Positions 17,645-25,013 of a DNA stretch of 64,000 nt are shown here, in pieces. The position numbers and the translations under genes are program-made. The first letter of the stretch is position 1; the number at the start of each line of letters is the position of its first letter. The notes below the pieces were generated by a model that saw only the letters and a list, made by a program, of their open reading frames with translations, did no database searches and was not told the origin of the DNA. Location of the stretch: assembly GCF_004006315.1 (NCBI RefSeq), contig NZ_CP026530.1, positions 521,889-585,888 of the forward strand, in the 5' to 3' direction. Source of the DNA: Nautilia sp. PV-1. Lineage in GTDB: Bacteria > Campylobacterota > Campylobacteria > Campylobacterales > Nautiliaceae.

Positions 17645-18797
17645 TAAAAAGATCATAAATAAAATAGAAGGAGAAGCTACTTTAAAAATCCACGGTGATA
17701 AAGAAGTAGAGTTTGTAGAAATAGAATTTTGGCAGTATCACGGTATTGAAGACTATTTGAAAAACAGGCATTTTATGGACGCTCTTGTAATCAATCCCAG
17801 AGTATGCGGTATTTGCGGCCATTCTCATTTATATGCTACAGTAAAGGCTATTGAAAAAGTCTTTAAAGCGAAAATTTCTCAAAAAGCCCAGATTTTTAGA
17901 GAAATAACAACTCTTTTGGAAATTGTCGAAAATCATATCAAATGGTTTTATATTACTATATTTCCGACTCAGGTAAAAGATAAAAGCTATATTTTCAAAG
18001 CTGTAAAATTTTCCTCTAAGATATCTAAAGCAATTGCAATGCTTGCCGGACAGTTTCCTCATAATTCTTATATGATTCCTGGGGGAGTCACATGCGATCC
18101 GACTTATATGGAAATTATGAGACTTAAAGATTTAATTAAAGAAATCCTTGATGAGTATAAAAATGAAATAATGGATGAAGAAGTTTATTCTAAAGATTTG
18201 GAGCTTTTTTTTGAAAACCTCCCTAAAAATATAGGTAAAAGTTTAAACAGATTTTTGGTTTTAGGTGAATCGGCAGTTTTTAAAAGTAACGGGGATTATG
18301 AGTTTGTTACGGAAGAAAAAAACAGATCTTTAAGCAAAAACGCTTTATATAAGAATGAATTTTATGAAGTGGGACCACTGGCAAGAGCCATTGTGAACGG
18401 AAATGAAAATATAAAAAAAATTTATGAACAGTTAGGTGATTCCATCTATACAAGAATGGCCGCAAGGGTATATGAGCCATTAATTCTTTTAGAATATATT
18501 ATGGAAAAGATTGATAAAATAGATTTATGCGAGCCGTCTTTTATCAAACCGGAAATAAAAAACGGAACTGCAAAAGTTGCCGTTGAAGCTCCAAGAGGAA
18601 GCTTAATCCATGAAATATCAATAAAAAATGAAAAAATCGAAAACTATAATATTATAGTTCCTACGCAGTTTAACCTTGCATCTTCTTCTAAAGAAAATCC
18701 TGCAGCCGCACAGGCGGCGTTAATGAATGAAAACAGCGAATATGTTGATTCAATATTCAGATGTTTTGACATTTGTGCCGTTTGTATGTCCCATTGA
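17634..18797 (+). CDS. Cytoplasmic [NiFe]-hydrogenase large subunit without maturation peptide (pair 2)
   Basis: A 387-residue catalytic subunit, clearly shorter than usual (about 480-580). NiFe ligands are RVCGICGHSH (Cys58, Cys61) and DICAVCMSH (Cys381, Cys384). The protein ends at the final His. There is no cleavable tail, as in H2 sensors. Two usually conserved residues differ: IEGEA replaces IEGHA near the N-terminus, and DIC replaces DPC at the C-terminal motif. Both could alter activity or proton transfer. It probably pairs with the overlapping small subunit. The divergence suggests a sensory or slow enzyme (inference). Confidence 0.9.
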   Translation: MKINKKIINKIEGEATLKIHGDKEVEFVEIEFWQYHGIEDYLKNRHFMDALVINPRVCGICGHSHLYATVKAIEKVFKAKISQKAQIFREITTLLEIVENHIKWFYITIFPTQVKDKSYIFKAVKFSSKISKAIAMLAGQFPHNSYMIPGGVTCDPTYMEIMRLKDLIKEILDEYKNEIMDEEVYSKDLELFFENLPKNIGKSLNRFLVLGESAVFKSNGDYEFVTEEKNRSLSKNALYKNEFYEVGPLARAIVNGNENIKKIYEQLGDSIYTRMAARVYEPLILLEYIMEKIDKIDLCEPSFIKPEIKNGTAKVAVEAPRGSLIHEISIKNEKIENYNIIVPTQFNLASSSKENPAAAQAALMNENSEYVDSIFRCFDICAVCMSH

Positions 18798-18828
18798 TAT
18801 AAATTTTTTTAATATCTATTGAAAAATG

Positions 18829-18855
18829 AATGTTTATTTATGTATAATAAACATT
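18829..18855. promoter_or_regulatory. Perfect 10-bp dyad over the hydABC promoter
   Basis: AATGTTTATT (18829-18838) and its exact reverse complement AATAAACATT (18846-18855) are separated by 7 nt. The TATAAT -10 box (18843-18848) lies inside it, and the hydA ATG is 26 nt downstream. A regulator bound here would block RNA polymerase. The TetR protein or the Crp/Fnr protein of this window could be the ligand, but neither is shown. Confidence 0.65.
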
Positions 18856-18881
18856 GAGCAAATTTATTTCGGAGGGACAAA

Positions 18882-20015
18882 ATGAATGAAGCAACTTTAC
18901 AAAGAGTAAAAGAGAGATTAGAAGCTCTCAAAAAACTTCCGGGAATCGGAGAAAAAAGCGTTTCTAAAATGCTTGAAGAGAGCGGATTTACAAGAAGGGA
19001 TTTTCTAAAATGGTCTGCAGCAATGGCTGCAATGTTAAGCCTTCCTACATCATTTACTCCATTAATTGCCGAAGCGGCAGAAGTAAGTGACAGACTTCCG
19101 GTAATCTGGCTAAACCTAGCAGAATGTACTGGATGTAGTGAAAGTTTAATCAGAAGCGATGCTCCTACAATTGATAATTTGATATTTAACTATATCAATC
19201 TTCAATATCATGAAACTATTATGGCAGCAGCCGGATGGCAAGCTGAAGAAAACTTAAAAGAAGGTATGTCTAAATTTAAAGGAAGATACATCTTATGTGT
19301 AGAAGGTGGTGTTCCTACAAATATGGACGGTGAATTTTTAACAATCGGACCATTCGCTGAAACAGGTCTTGAATTAGTTAGAAAAGCGGCAAATGACGCT
19401 GCAGCTGTTATTTCAGTTGGTACTTGTTCAAGCTTTGGTGGTATCCAAGCGGCAGCTCCAAACCCAACTGGTGCAAAAGGTGTATATCAAGTAATTAACA
19501 AGCCTGTTATTAACGTACCTGGATGTCCTCCAAGTGCTAAAAATATCGTAGGTACAATTTTATATGTAATTTTATTCGGACAGTTACCTGCAGTTGACAA
19601 CTTCAACAGACCTAAATTCGCATACGGACTTAGAATTCACGATTTATGTGAAAGAAGAGGGCATTTCGATGCAGGTGAGTTTGTTCAAGAATTTGGAGAC
19701 AAAGGCGCACAAGACGGATTCTGTTTATATAAAGTAGGATGTAAAGGTCCTTATACGTTTAACAACTGTTCAAGAGAAAGATTTAACCAGCATACATCTT
19801 GGCCTGTACAGGCAGGACACGGTTGTATAGGTTGTAGTGAACCAGATTTCTGGGATTCTATGGCTCCATACGAAGAACCTCTTGCAAATAAAAAATATGA
19901 TTCGCCTTTAGCTGACGCAACAGCAGATAAATACGGCGTAACAATTTTAACAGTAGCTGGTGTAGCAATTGCAGCACATGCGGCACTTAGCGCAATTAAA
20001 AATCCTAAGGAGTAA
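18882..20015 (+). CDS. hydA: Respiratory [NiFe]-hydrogenase small subunit
   Basis: A 377-residue small subunit of the membrane-bound, quinone-reducing group 1 hydrogenase. The Tat motif TRRDFLKW (37-44) follows a long N-region, as in Wolinella HydA. Fe-S ligands are present: ECTGC, GTCSS, PGCPP, IHDLC, GFC/GC, NC and GCIGC. A C-terminal membrane helix (about 348-368) anchors it to the cytochrome b HydC. It lies in a tight operon hydABC with GGAGGGA before the ATG and a dyad-covered promoter. Codon use in hydAB looks like that of a highly expressed gene, with frequent GGT, GTA and CTA. Confidence 0.96.
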   Translation: MNEATLQRVKERLEALKKLPGIGEKSVSKMLEESGFTRRDFLKWSAAMAAMLSLPTSFTPLIAEAAEVSDRLPVIWLNLAECTGCSESLIRSDAPTIDNLIFNYINLQYHETIMAAAGWQAEENLKEGMSKFKGRYILCVEGGVPTNMDGEFLTIGPFAETGLELVRKAANDAAAVISVGTCSSFGGIQAAAPNPTGAKGVYQVINKPVINVPGCPPSAKNIVGTILYVILFGQLPAVDNFNRPKFAYGLRIHDLCERRGHFDAGEFVQEFGDKGAQDGFCLYKVGCKGPYTFNNCSRERFNQHTSWPVQAGHGCIGCSEPDFWDSMAPYEEPLANKKYDSPLADATADKYGVTILTVAGVAIAAHAALSAIKNPKE

Positions 20016-20018
20016 TAA

Positions 20019-21758
20019 ATGGCAAAAAGAGTAGTAATTGACCCGATAACTAGAATTGAAGGTCACTTGAGAGTTGAAGTAGTTATTGATGAAAATAATA
20101 AAATTACAAACGCTTTCTCAAGTGCGACACTTTGGAGAGGTATCGAAGTTATTCTAAAAGGTAGAGATCCTAGAGACGCAGGATTTATGACACAAAGAAT
20201 CTGTGGGGTATGTACATATTCTCACTACAAAGCTGGTATTACAGCTGTTGAAGACGCATTAGGAATTAAACCTCCTCTAAATGCATTATTAACTAGAACA
20301 TTAATGGATTTTGCACTATTCTTCCATGATCATATCGTTCACTTTTATCAATTACATGCACTTGACTGGGTTGATATTATCAGCGCACTTAAAGCTGATC
20401 CTAAAAAAGCCAGCGAAGAAGCATTCAAATATGTTCCTAAAGGTTATGAGCCTATCGCAACAGGTGAAGATCATTTAAGAGAAGTACAAAAAAGAGTTTC
20501 TAAATTTGCTGAGAAAGGTGACTTAGGTCCGTTCAAAAACGGATACTGGGGACATAAAACAATGAGATTTACACCTGAGCAAAACCTAATTGCTCTTAGC
20601 CATTACTTAAAAACACTTGAAATGCAAAGAATTGCAGCTCAAATGATGGCTATTTTCGGTGGTAAAAACCCACATCCGCAAAGTCTTACTGTTGGTGGTG
20701 TTACTTGTATTATGGACCTTAAAGACCCAGCAAGACTTGGTGAATATCTAACTAAATTTAAAGAACTTGCTGATTACGTAAACAGAGCTTATTATGCTGA
20801 TATCGTAATGGCTGCCGCTGCTTACGGAAATGAGCCAAGCGTAGTTCAGAAAAATAATTTAGGAAATTACCTAACATACAAAACAATGCAGACTGGACCA
20901 AACTCATGGTTATTCGATGCATGCGGTTATATTAAAGATTTCGATTTAGGTAAATTCTATCAAATCGATGAAAGCAAAATTACTGAAGAAGCGACACACT
21001 CTTGGTATAAAAACCTTGATAATCCTACTCATCCATACGATGAAACAACTGAGCCTGAATATACAGGTTATGTTGAAGGTGAAAGTGTTGACGGACAAGG
21101 AAACCTTGTTAAAACTAAAGTAGTTAACGAAAAAGGTAAATATTCTTGGATTAAATCACCAAGATATAACGAAGAACCAATGGAAGTTGGACCTCTAGCA
21201 TGTATGGTAGTTAACTATGCTGCCGGAAACAAAAAAGTACAGAAAGTTGTTAATGAGTTCTTAGCTCAGACAGGTCTTCCTGCAGAAGCGTTGTTTACTG
21301 TACTTGGAAGAACAGCAGCTAGAATGCTTCAAACTAAAACAATTGCAGATTACGGTCTAGAAGCATTTAACAACCTTGTAGAAAACCTTAAAAAAGACGA
21401 TTCAACAGTAGCTCCTTATGTTATTGATGAAACTAAAGAATATAAAGGTAGATACATCGGTGACGTTCCAAGAGGTATGTTATCTCACTGGTGTAGAATT
21501 AAAAACGGAAAAATCGAAAACTGGCAGGCTGTAGTTCCTTCAACTTGGAATGCAGGTCCAGAAGACGGTAGAGGTAAAAAAGGTGCTTATGAAGCTAACC
21601 TTATCGGTATGACTTTAGCAGATCCGGCTAGACCTCTAGAAGTTATTAGAAGTATCCATTCATATGACCCATGTATTGCTTGTGCGGTTCACGTAATGGA
21701 CGTTAAAGGTAAAAAATTAGGTGAGTTTAAAGTAGATCCGCTATACGGCGCATGTTAA
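20019..21758 (+). CDS. hydB: Respiratory [NiFe]-hydrogenase large subunit
   Basis: A 579-residue H2-splitting subunit of the periplasm-facing uptake hydrogenase. Ligand motifs are RICGVCTYSH (Cys62, Cys65) and DPCIACAVH (Cys552, Cys555). The latter is followed by a 21-residue tail starting VMDVKGKK, which the protease HydD should remove after nickel insertion. This is the only one of the three large subunits here with such a tail. hydA ends 3 nt upstream and hydC starts 10 nt downstream. Confidence 0.97.
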   Translation: MAKRVVIDPITRIEGHLRVEVVIDENNKITNAFSSATLWRGIEVILKGRDPRDAGFMTQRICGVCTYSHYKAGITAVEDALGIKPPLNALLTRTLMDFALFFHDHIVHFYQLHALDWVDIISALKADPKKASEEAFKYVPKGYEPIATGEDHLREVQKRVSKFAEKGDLGPFKNGYWGHKTMRFTPEQNLIALSHYLKTLEMQRIAAQMMAIFGGKNPHPQSLTVGGVTCIMDLKDPARLGEYLTKFKELADYVNRAYYADIVMAAAAYGNEPSVVQKNNLGNYLTYKTMQTGPNSWLFDACGYIKDFDLGKFYQIDESKITEEATHSWYKNLDNPTHPYDETTEPEYTGYVEGESVDGQGNLVKTKVVNEKGKYSWIKSPRYNEEPMEVGPLACMVVNYAAGNKKVQKVVNEFLAQTGLPAEALFTVLGRTAARMLQTKTIADYGLEAFNNLVENLKKDDSTVAPYVIDETKEYKGRYIGDVPRGMLSHWCRIKNGKIENWQAVVPSTWNAGPEDGRGKKGAYEANLIGMTLADPARPLEVIRSIHSYDPCIACAVHVMDVKGKKLGEFKVDPLYGAC

Positions 21759-21768
21759 GGAGTTAACA

Positions 21769-22461
21769 ATGAAATTTTTAAAACCTATGGGAGAATATCT
21801 CGGCGGAATAGAATTTTCTGCCGGATATAGATGGCAACACTGGATAAGAGCAATTTCAATTTTTGCTCTTATAGCAACAGGATTGTACATTGCTAATCCT
21901 TTTATTACATATGCCAACGTCTCATCTGAACCAACTAGATTTATTCAGGCTTATATCAGAGAATGGCATATTATTTTTGGATTTGCAATGATAGGTGCAG
22001 TTCTTTACAAAACATTTTTCTTCTTCTTTTTCAGAGAAGGAAAATACGAAAGAGCTTCACTAAAAGATGCGTTTAATATTAAAGTGGCTCTCCAGCAAAT
22101 CGGATATTATTTATTAGTAGCTAAACACCCTCATACTAAAGGTGTTTACAATCCGTTACAGTTCTGGGCATATACAATGCTGTATGTGTTCTTTTACGGA
22201 ATTATGATTACTGGACTTGCTCTTTATGCCGAAGTTTATCATAACGGTTTAGGTGCGGCATTATATCCGTTCGCTAAATCTGTTGAAACATTCTTTGGCG
22301 GTCTTGCATATGTCAGAATCTGGCATCACATTTTTATGTGGGCTATTATCGTAGTAGTGTTCATCCATATCTATATGGCTGTTTATAATGCAGCTTTCGG
22401 TAAAAACGGCGGTATGGATGCGATTTTCTCAGGAATGAAATGGGAAAAAGAAGACCATTAA
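21769..22461 (+). CDS. hydC: Hydrogenase cytochrome b subunit
   Basis: A 230-residue integral membrane di-haem cytochrome b that passes electrons from HydAB to menaquinone. Four membrane helices are visible. Histidines suited to haem binding lie in RWQHWIR, EWHIIFG, RIWHHIF and VFIHIY. The N-terminus resembles HydC of Wolinella. It closes the hydABC block. A GC-rich hairpin follows within 7 nt. Confidence 0.95.
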   Translation: MKFLKPMGEYLGGIEFSAGYRWQHWIRAISIFALIATGLYIANPFITYANVSSEPTRFIQAYIREWHIIFGFAMIGAVLYKTFFFFFFREGKYERASLKDAFNIKVALQQIGYYLLVAKHPHTKGVYNPLQFWAYTMLYVFFYGIMITGLALYAEVYHNGLGAALYPFAKSVETFFGGLAYVRIWHHIFMWAIIVVVFIHIYMAVYNAAFGKNGGMDAIFSGMKWEKEDH

Positions 22462-22467
22462 TTTTTC

Positions 22468-22484
22468 TTTCCCCTTTGGGGAAA
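22468..22484. terminator. Stem-loop after hydC
   Basis: A perfect 7-bp stem TTTCCCC / GGGGAAA has a TTT loop, 6 nt after the hydC stop. There is no T-run on the + strand. It more likely stabilises the abundant hydABC mRNA or attenuates read-through into hydD than terminates fully. Confidence 0.45.
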
Positions 22485-22487
22485 TAC

Positions 22488-22550
22488 AGTGAAAAGTGAA
22501 AAGTTAAAAATGTTTTTTAATTCTTCACTTCTCACTTACATTTTCACTTT
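22488..22550. repeat. Heptamer repeat element (family B), inverted arrays, between hydC and hydD
   Basis: The left arm is AGTGAAA, AGTGAAA, AGTTAAA (22488-22508). About 12 nt later, an array of the same heptamers runs in the opposite orientation (22521-22550). The two arms can fold into one long imperfect hairpin. The same architecture recurs inside hypF at 26195-26298. Confidence 0.65.
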
Positions 22551-22566
22551 AATATGAAAGGTTGTT

Positions 22567-23145
22567 ATGAAAATATTAGTACTTGGTATAGGTAATATAC
22601 TGTTTGGAGATGAAGGTATAGGTGTTCATTTAGCGAATTTTATTGATGAAAAGTATGAATTTAAAGGCCCACATCAGGTTGACATAATCGACGGAGGAAC
22701 GCTAGCTCAAAGGTTGATTCCTATTATTACAGAATACGACAAAGTATTTGTGTTTGACTGTGTTGATGTTGATGAAGCAAATATAGGAGATGTTTATTTC
22801 TTTGATTTCAGGGAAGTTCCGGAATGTGTAAGCTGGCAGGGGAGTGCCCATGAGGTTGAAATGCTGCAGACGCTTCAAATGATAGAAATGATGGGAGATC
22901 TGCCTGAGACTAAAATAATAGGCGTTGTTCCTTTTGTGATAGGCGAAGATACGACTTTTTCTATTACGCCTGAAGTACAAAAAGCGGCTGAACTTATGGA
23001 AAAGATTTTAATTACTGAACTTAAAAAGCTGGGAGTGGAGCCTAAAGTTAAAAATGAAAATGTTACTTTAACCCAGATAGCAAAAGAATCATACAGAAGA
23101 GGAGTTCCGGAAGAGTCATTAAAAGGTTTAGAAATACATAATTAA
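22567..23145 (+). CDS. hydD: Hydrogenase maturation endopeptidase
   Basis: A 192-residue HybD/HyaD-type protease that clips the C-terminal tail of HydB once nickel is in place. Nickel-recognition residues are in GDEGIG (Glu), FDCVDV (Asp) and SAHEVEM (His). Of the large subunits in this window only HydB carries a tail, so HydB is the expected substrate. It follows hydC as in Wolinella hydABCDE, and hydE starts 14 nt later. Confidence 0.94.
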   Translation: MKILVLGIGNILFGDEGIGVHLANFIDEKYEFKGPHQVDIIDGGTLAQRLIPIITEYDKVFVFDCVDVDEANIGDVYFFDFREVPECVSWQGSAHEVEMLQTLQMIEMMGDLPETKIIGVVPFVIGEDTTFSITPEVQKAAELMEKILITELKKLGVEPKVKNENVTLTQIAKESYRRGVPEESLKGLEIHN

Positions 23146-23159
23146 TAAAGGAATGAAAT

Positions 23160-24893
23160 ATGGTATTAAAATTTATTTTCCAGCTGGACAGCAATAACGG
23201 AATAATAGAAAAAATTTTGCTAAGAGCGGCAAAAGAATTAAATATAAAACTAGGTTTAAGCAGAGATATTAAGAATTTATATGCTTTTATCGAAGGAAAC
23301 GAAAACGATATAGATAATTTTTCCAGAAAAATATCAACTGAAATGCCTTTGAGTATATTTTTAAAGTCATTAAATGCAGAAGTTGTTGAAGAATTTCAAA
23401 ATGATCTTAAAATTGATTTTCCTGATCTTAACGTTGCTCCTTGCCCTAGATGTTTAAAAGAAGTAAAAGATCCGGAAAATGAAAACTATTATAATCCTTT
23501 TCATCATTGTGAAGTGTGCGGATATCATGTAAATGAAAAGTTAAAAATTGAAAATGAAAAATGGAAAGAAAAATTTGAAAACTTGGCCGATAAACTAAAA
23601 AAAGAAGGCAGAATTTATATTCAGACAATGAACGGCAGGTATGAAGTTACTACTGATTTAGAAGATGCAGAACAGGTTGTTGCTGTTGATTTGGCCGCTG
23701 TCGCAACATATTTTATGAGTTTTGACGGTGACGCCAAAGCATTGGCAAGTATAGAAAAACCGCTGGTAAGACTTAAAACGAATTTAAGTTTTAAAAAAGA
23801 ATTCGGATTATCTGTTCCGGCTTATTTTGTAAAACTGCCTGACTGTATGGTATTGGAGCTTTTATGTGAAGAGATAAAAAACGATATAAAACTGTTGGGA
23901 CTTAAAAAAACGGATAAAAATGATGATTTTTCATTTGAAATAGACAATAATGACGAAATTCCGGTTGCGGTTGTTACCGATACGAGAAATCATGATATTC
24001 TTATTGAAAGCGGTGAAAGAGGGCTTCTTCCGAAATATGAGAAATGTTTGGGGAAAAATATAGAAGGCTCATATTCTAATTATATTGCCGTATCCAAAGA
24101 CGATAAGACGGTAATAAAGAAAGCAGAAAACACTGAAGAAATCAAAATTAAAATTCCGTTTGCAGGTTATTTTGGCGTATTAAACCAATGGAATCTTGAA
24201 GATAAAGTAACGATGGGATTTGCATTTTACAAAAAAGACGAAAATAAAATAATGATTAACTCTCCTAAGTTCGGACTGGTTGAATATGTTGATTTTAATT
24301 TTAAATTCGAAAAATTTGAAGATGTGTTTGCGGCAATAAAAGTTATGAACGAAACAGGAGAGAAACTTATTGAAAACTTTTCAAATAAAGAGCCTGAACT
24401 GTTTAAAAACGCTTTAAAGGCTGATTTAAATACTGACTCGCAGGGAATAGCATATTTGTGGGGACTAATCGGAATTGTTTTAGGTTTTGCCGACAATATT
24501 GATGATGCTTATAAAAAATTATTGGAATACGCCAACTTTGCCATGGCTAAAAAAGGTCCTAGAATAGATTATAAAATGAAAGATAAAAATCTTGATCCTC
24601 TATGGGCGATCAGAACCGCTATGAGTTTTAAACTGGCCGGGGTTGACAATTATCTTTTAAGCTTCGGGGTAGTTGAGAGTTTTGCTGAATTTTTAAGCAA
24701 TACTTACGAACAGGTTAATAAAGAATCTCCGCTTGACGGAGCCGTAATTGTGGGAGATCTGTTTGAAGGAGAATTTTTAAATAAAATTTATACAAGTATC
24801 AAAAAAAATTATCCTACTTTTACTCCGAGAGCATTGCCTATCAGCGGTCCAATAGAAGCATACGGCAGTGCTGTAATAAATGCAAAGAGTTAA
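23160..24893 (+). CDS. hydE: Hydrogenase maturation protein HydE (HypF-like)
   Basis: A 577-residue protein corresponding in position to Wolinella HydE, needed for hydrogenase assembly but of undefined chemistry. It looks like a degenerate HypF relative. A Cys4 segment, CPRCLKEVKD...NPFHHCEVCGYH (about residues 97-123), matches one HypF zinc finger. The C-terminal end (GAVIVGDLFEGEFLN...GPIEAYGSA) parallels the HypF end. The N-terminal acylphosphatase domain is missing. Directly after the zinc site, residues encoded by seven heptamer repeats (23532-23580) form a charged linker. The HypF kinship is inference from visible motifs. Confidence 0.85.
   Translation: MVLKFIFQLDSNNGIIEKILLRAAKELNIKLGLSRDIKNLYAFIEGNENDIDNFSRKISTEMPLSIFLKSLNAEVVEEFQNDLKIDFPDLNVAPCPRCLKEVKDPENENYYNPFHHCEVCGYHVNEKLKIENEKWKEKFENLADKLKKEGRIYIQTMNGRYEVTTDLEDAEQVVAVDLAAVATYFMSFDGDAKALASIEKPLVRLKTNLSFKKEFGLSVPAYFVKLPDCMVLELLCEEIKNDIKLLGLKKTDKNDDFSFEIDNNDEIPVAVVTDTRNHDILIESGERGLLPKYEKCLGKNIEGSYSNYIAVSKDDKTVIKKAENTEEIKIKIPFAGYFGVLNQWNLEDKVTMGFAFYKKDENKIMINSPKFGLVEYVDFNFKFEKFEDVFAAIKVMNETGEKLIENFSNKEPELFKNALKADLNTDSQGIAYLWGLIGIVLGFADNIDDAYKKLLEYANFAMAKKGPRIDYKMKDKNLDPLWAIRTAMSFKLAGVDNYLLSFGVVESFAEFLSNTYEQVNKESPLDGAVIVGDLFEGEFLNKIYTSIKKNYPTFTPRALPISGPIEAYGSAVINAKS
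23532..23580 (+). repeat. Heptamer repeat array (family B) inside hydE
   Basis: Seven contiguous 7-bp units run AATGAAA, AGTTAAA, AATTGAA, AATGAAA, AATGGAA, AGAAAAA, TTTGAAA, in frame and encoding NEKLKIENEKWKEKFEN. It sits just after the CxxC pair of the zinc site, as in hypF. Confidence 0.55.
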
Positions 24894-24928
24894 TGCCATT
24901 TTAACTTTAAAGATGTATAATTTCAGAG

Positions 24929-24946
24929 AAAGCAAGTTGCTTTTTT
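24929..24946 (+). terminator. Possible intrinsic terminator after hydE
   Basis: A short stem AAAGC / GCTTT with loop AAGTT is followed by a run of T. It is weak (5 bp) but correctly placed, about 35 nt after the hydE stop and before the hypF promoter. Confidence 0.4.
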
Positions 24947-24952
24947 CATTTT

Positions 24953-24980
24953 TTCTCCTTTTTCCTTTTTCCTCCTTTTT
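24953..24980 (-). repeat. Heptamer repeat array (family B, pyrimidine strand) upstream of hypF
   Basis: Four units run TTCTCCT, TTTTCCT, TTTTCCT, CCTTTTT (on the other strand AGGAAAA type). They lie 34 nt before the hypF start. A TATAAT near 24988-24993 follows immediately. Confidence 0.45.
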
Positions 24981-25013
24981 AATTGTTGTTATAATTTTAA
25001 AAAAGGCGCAGCC

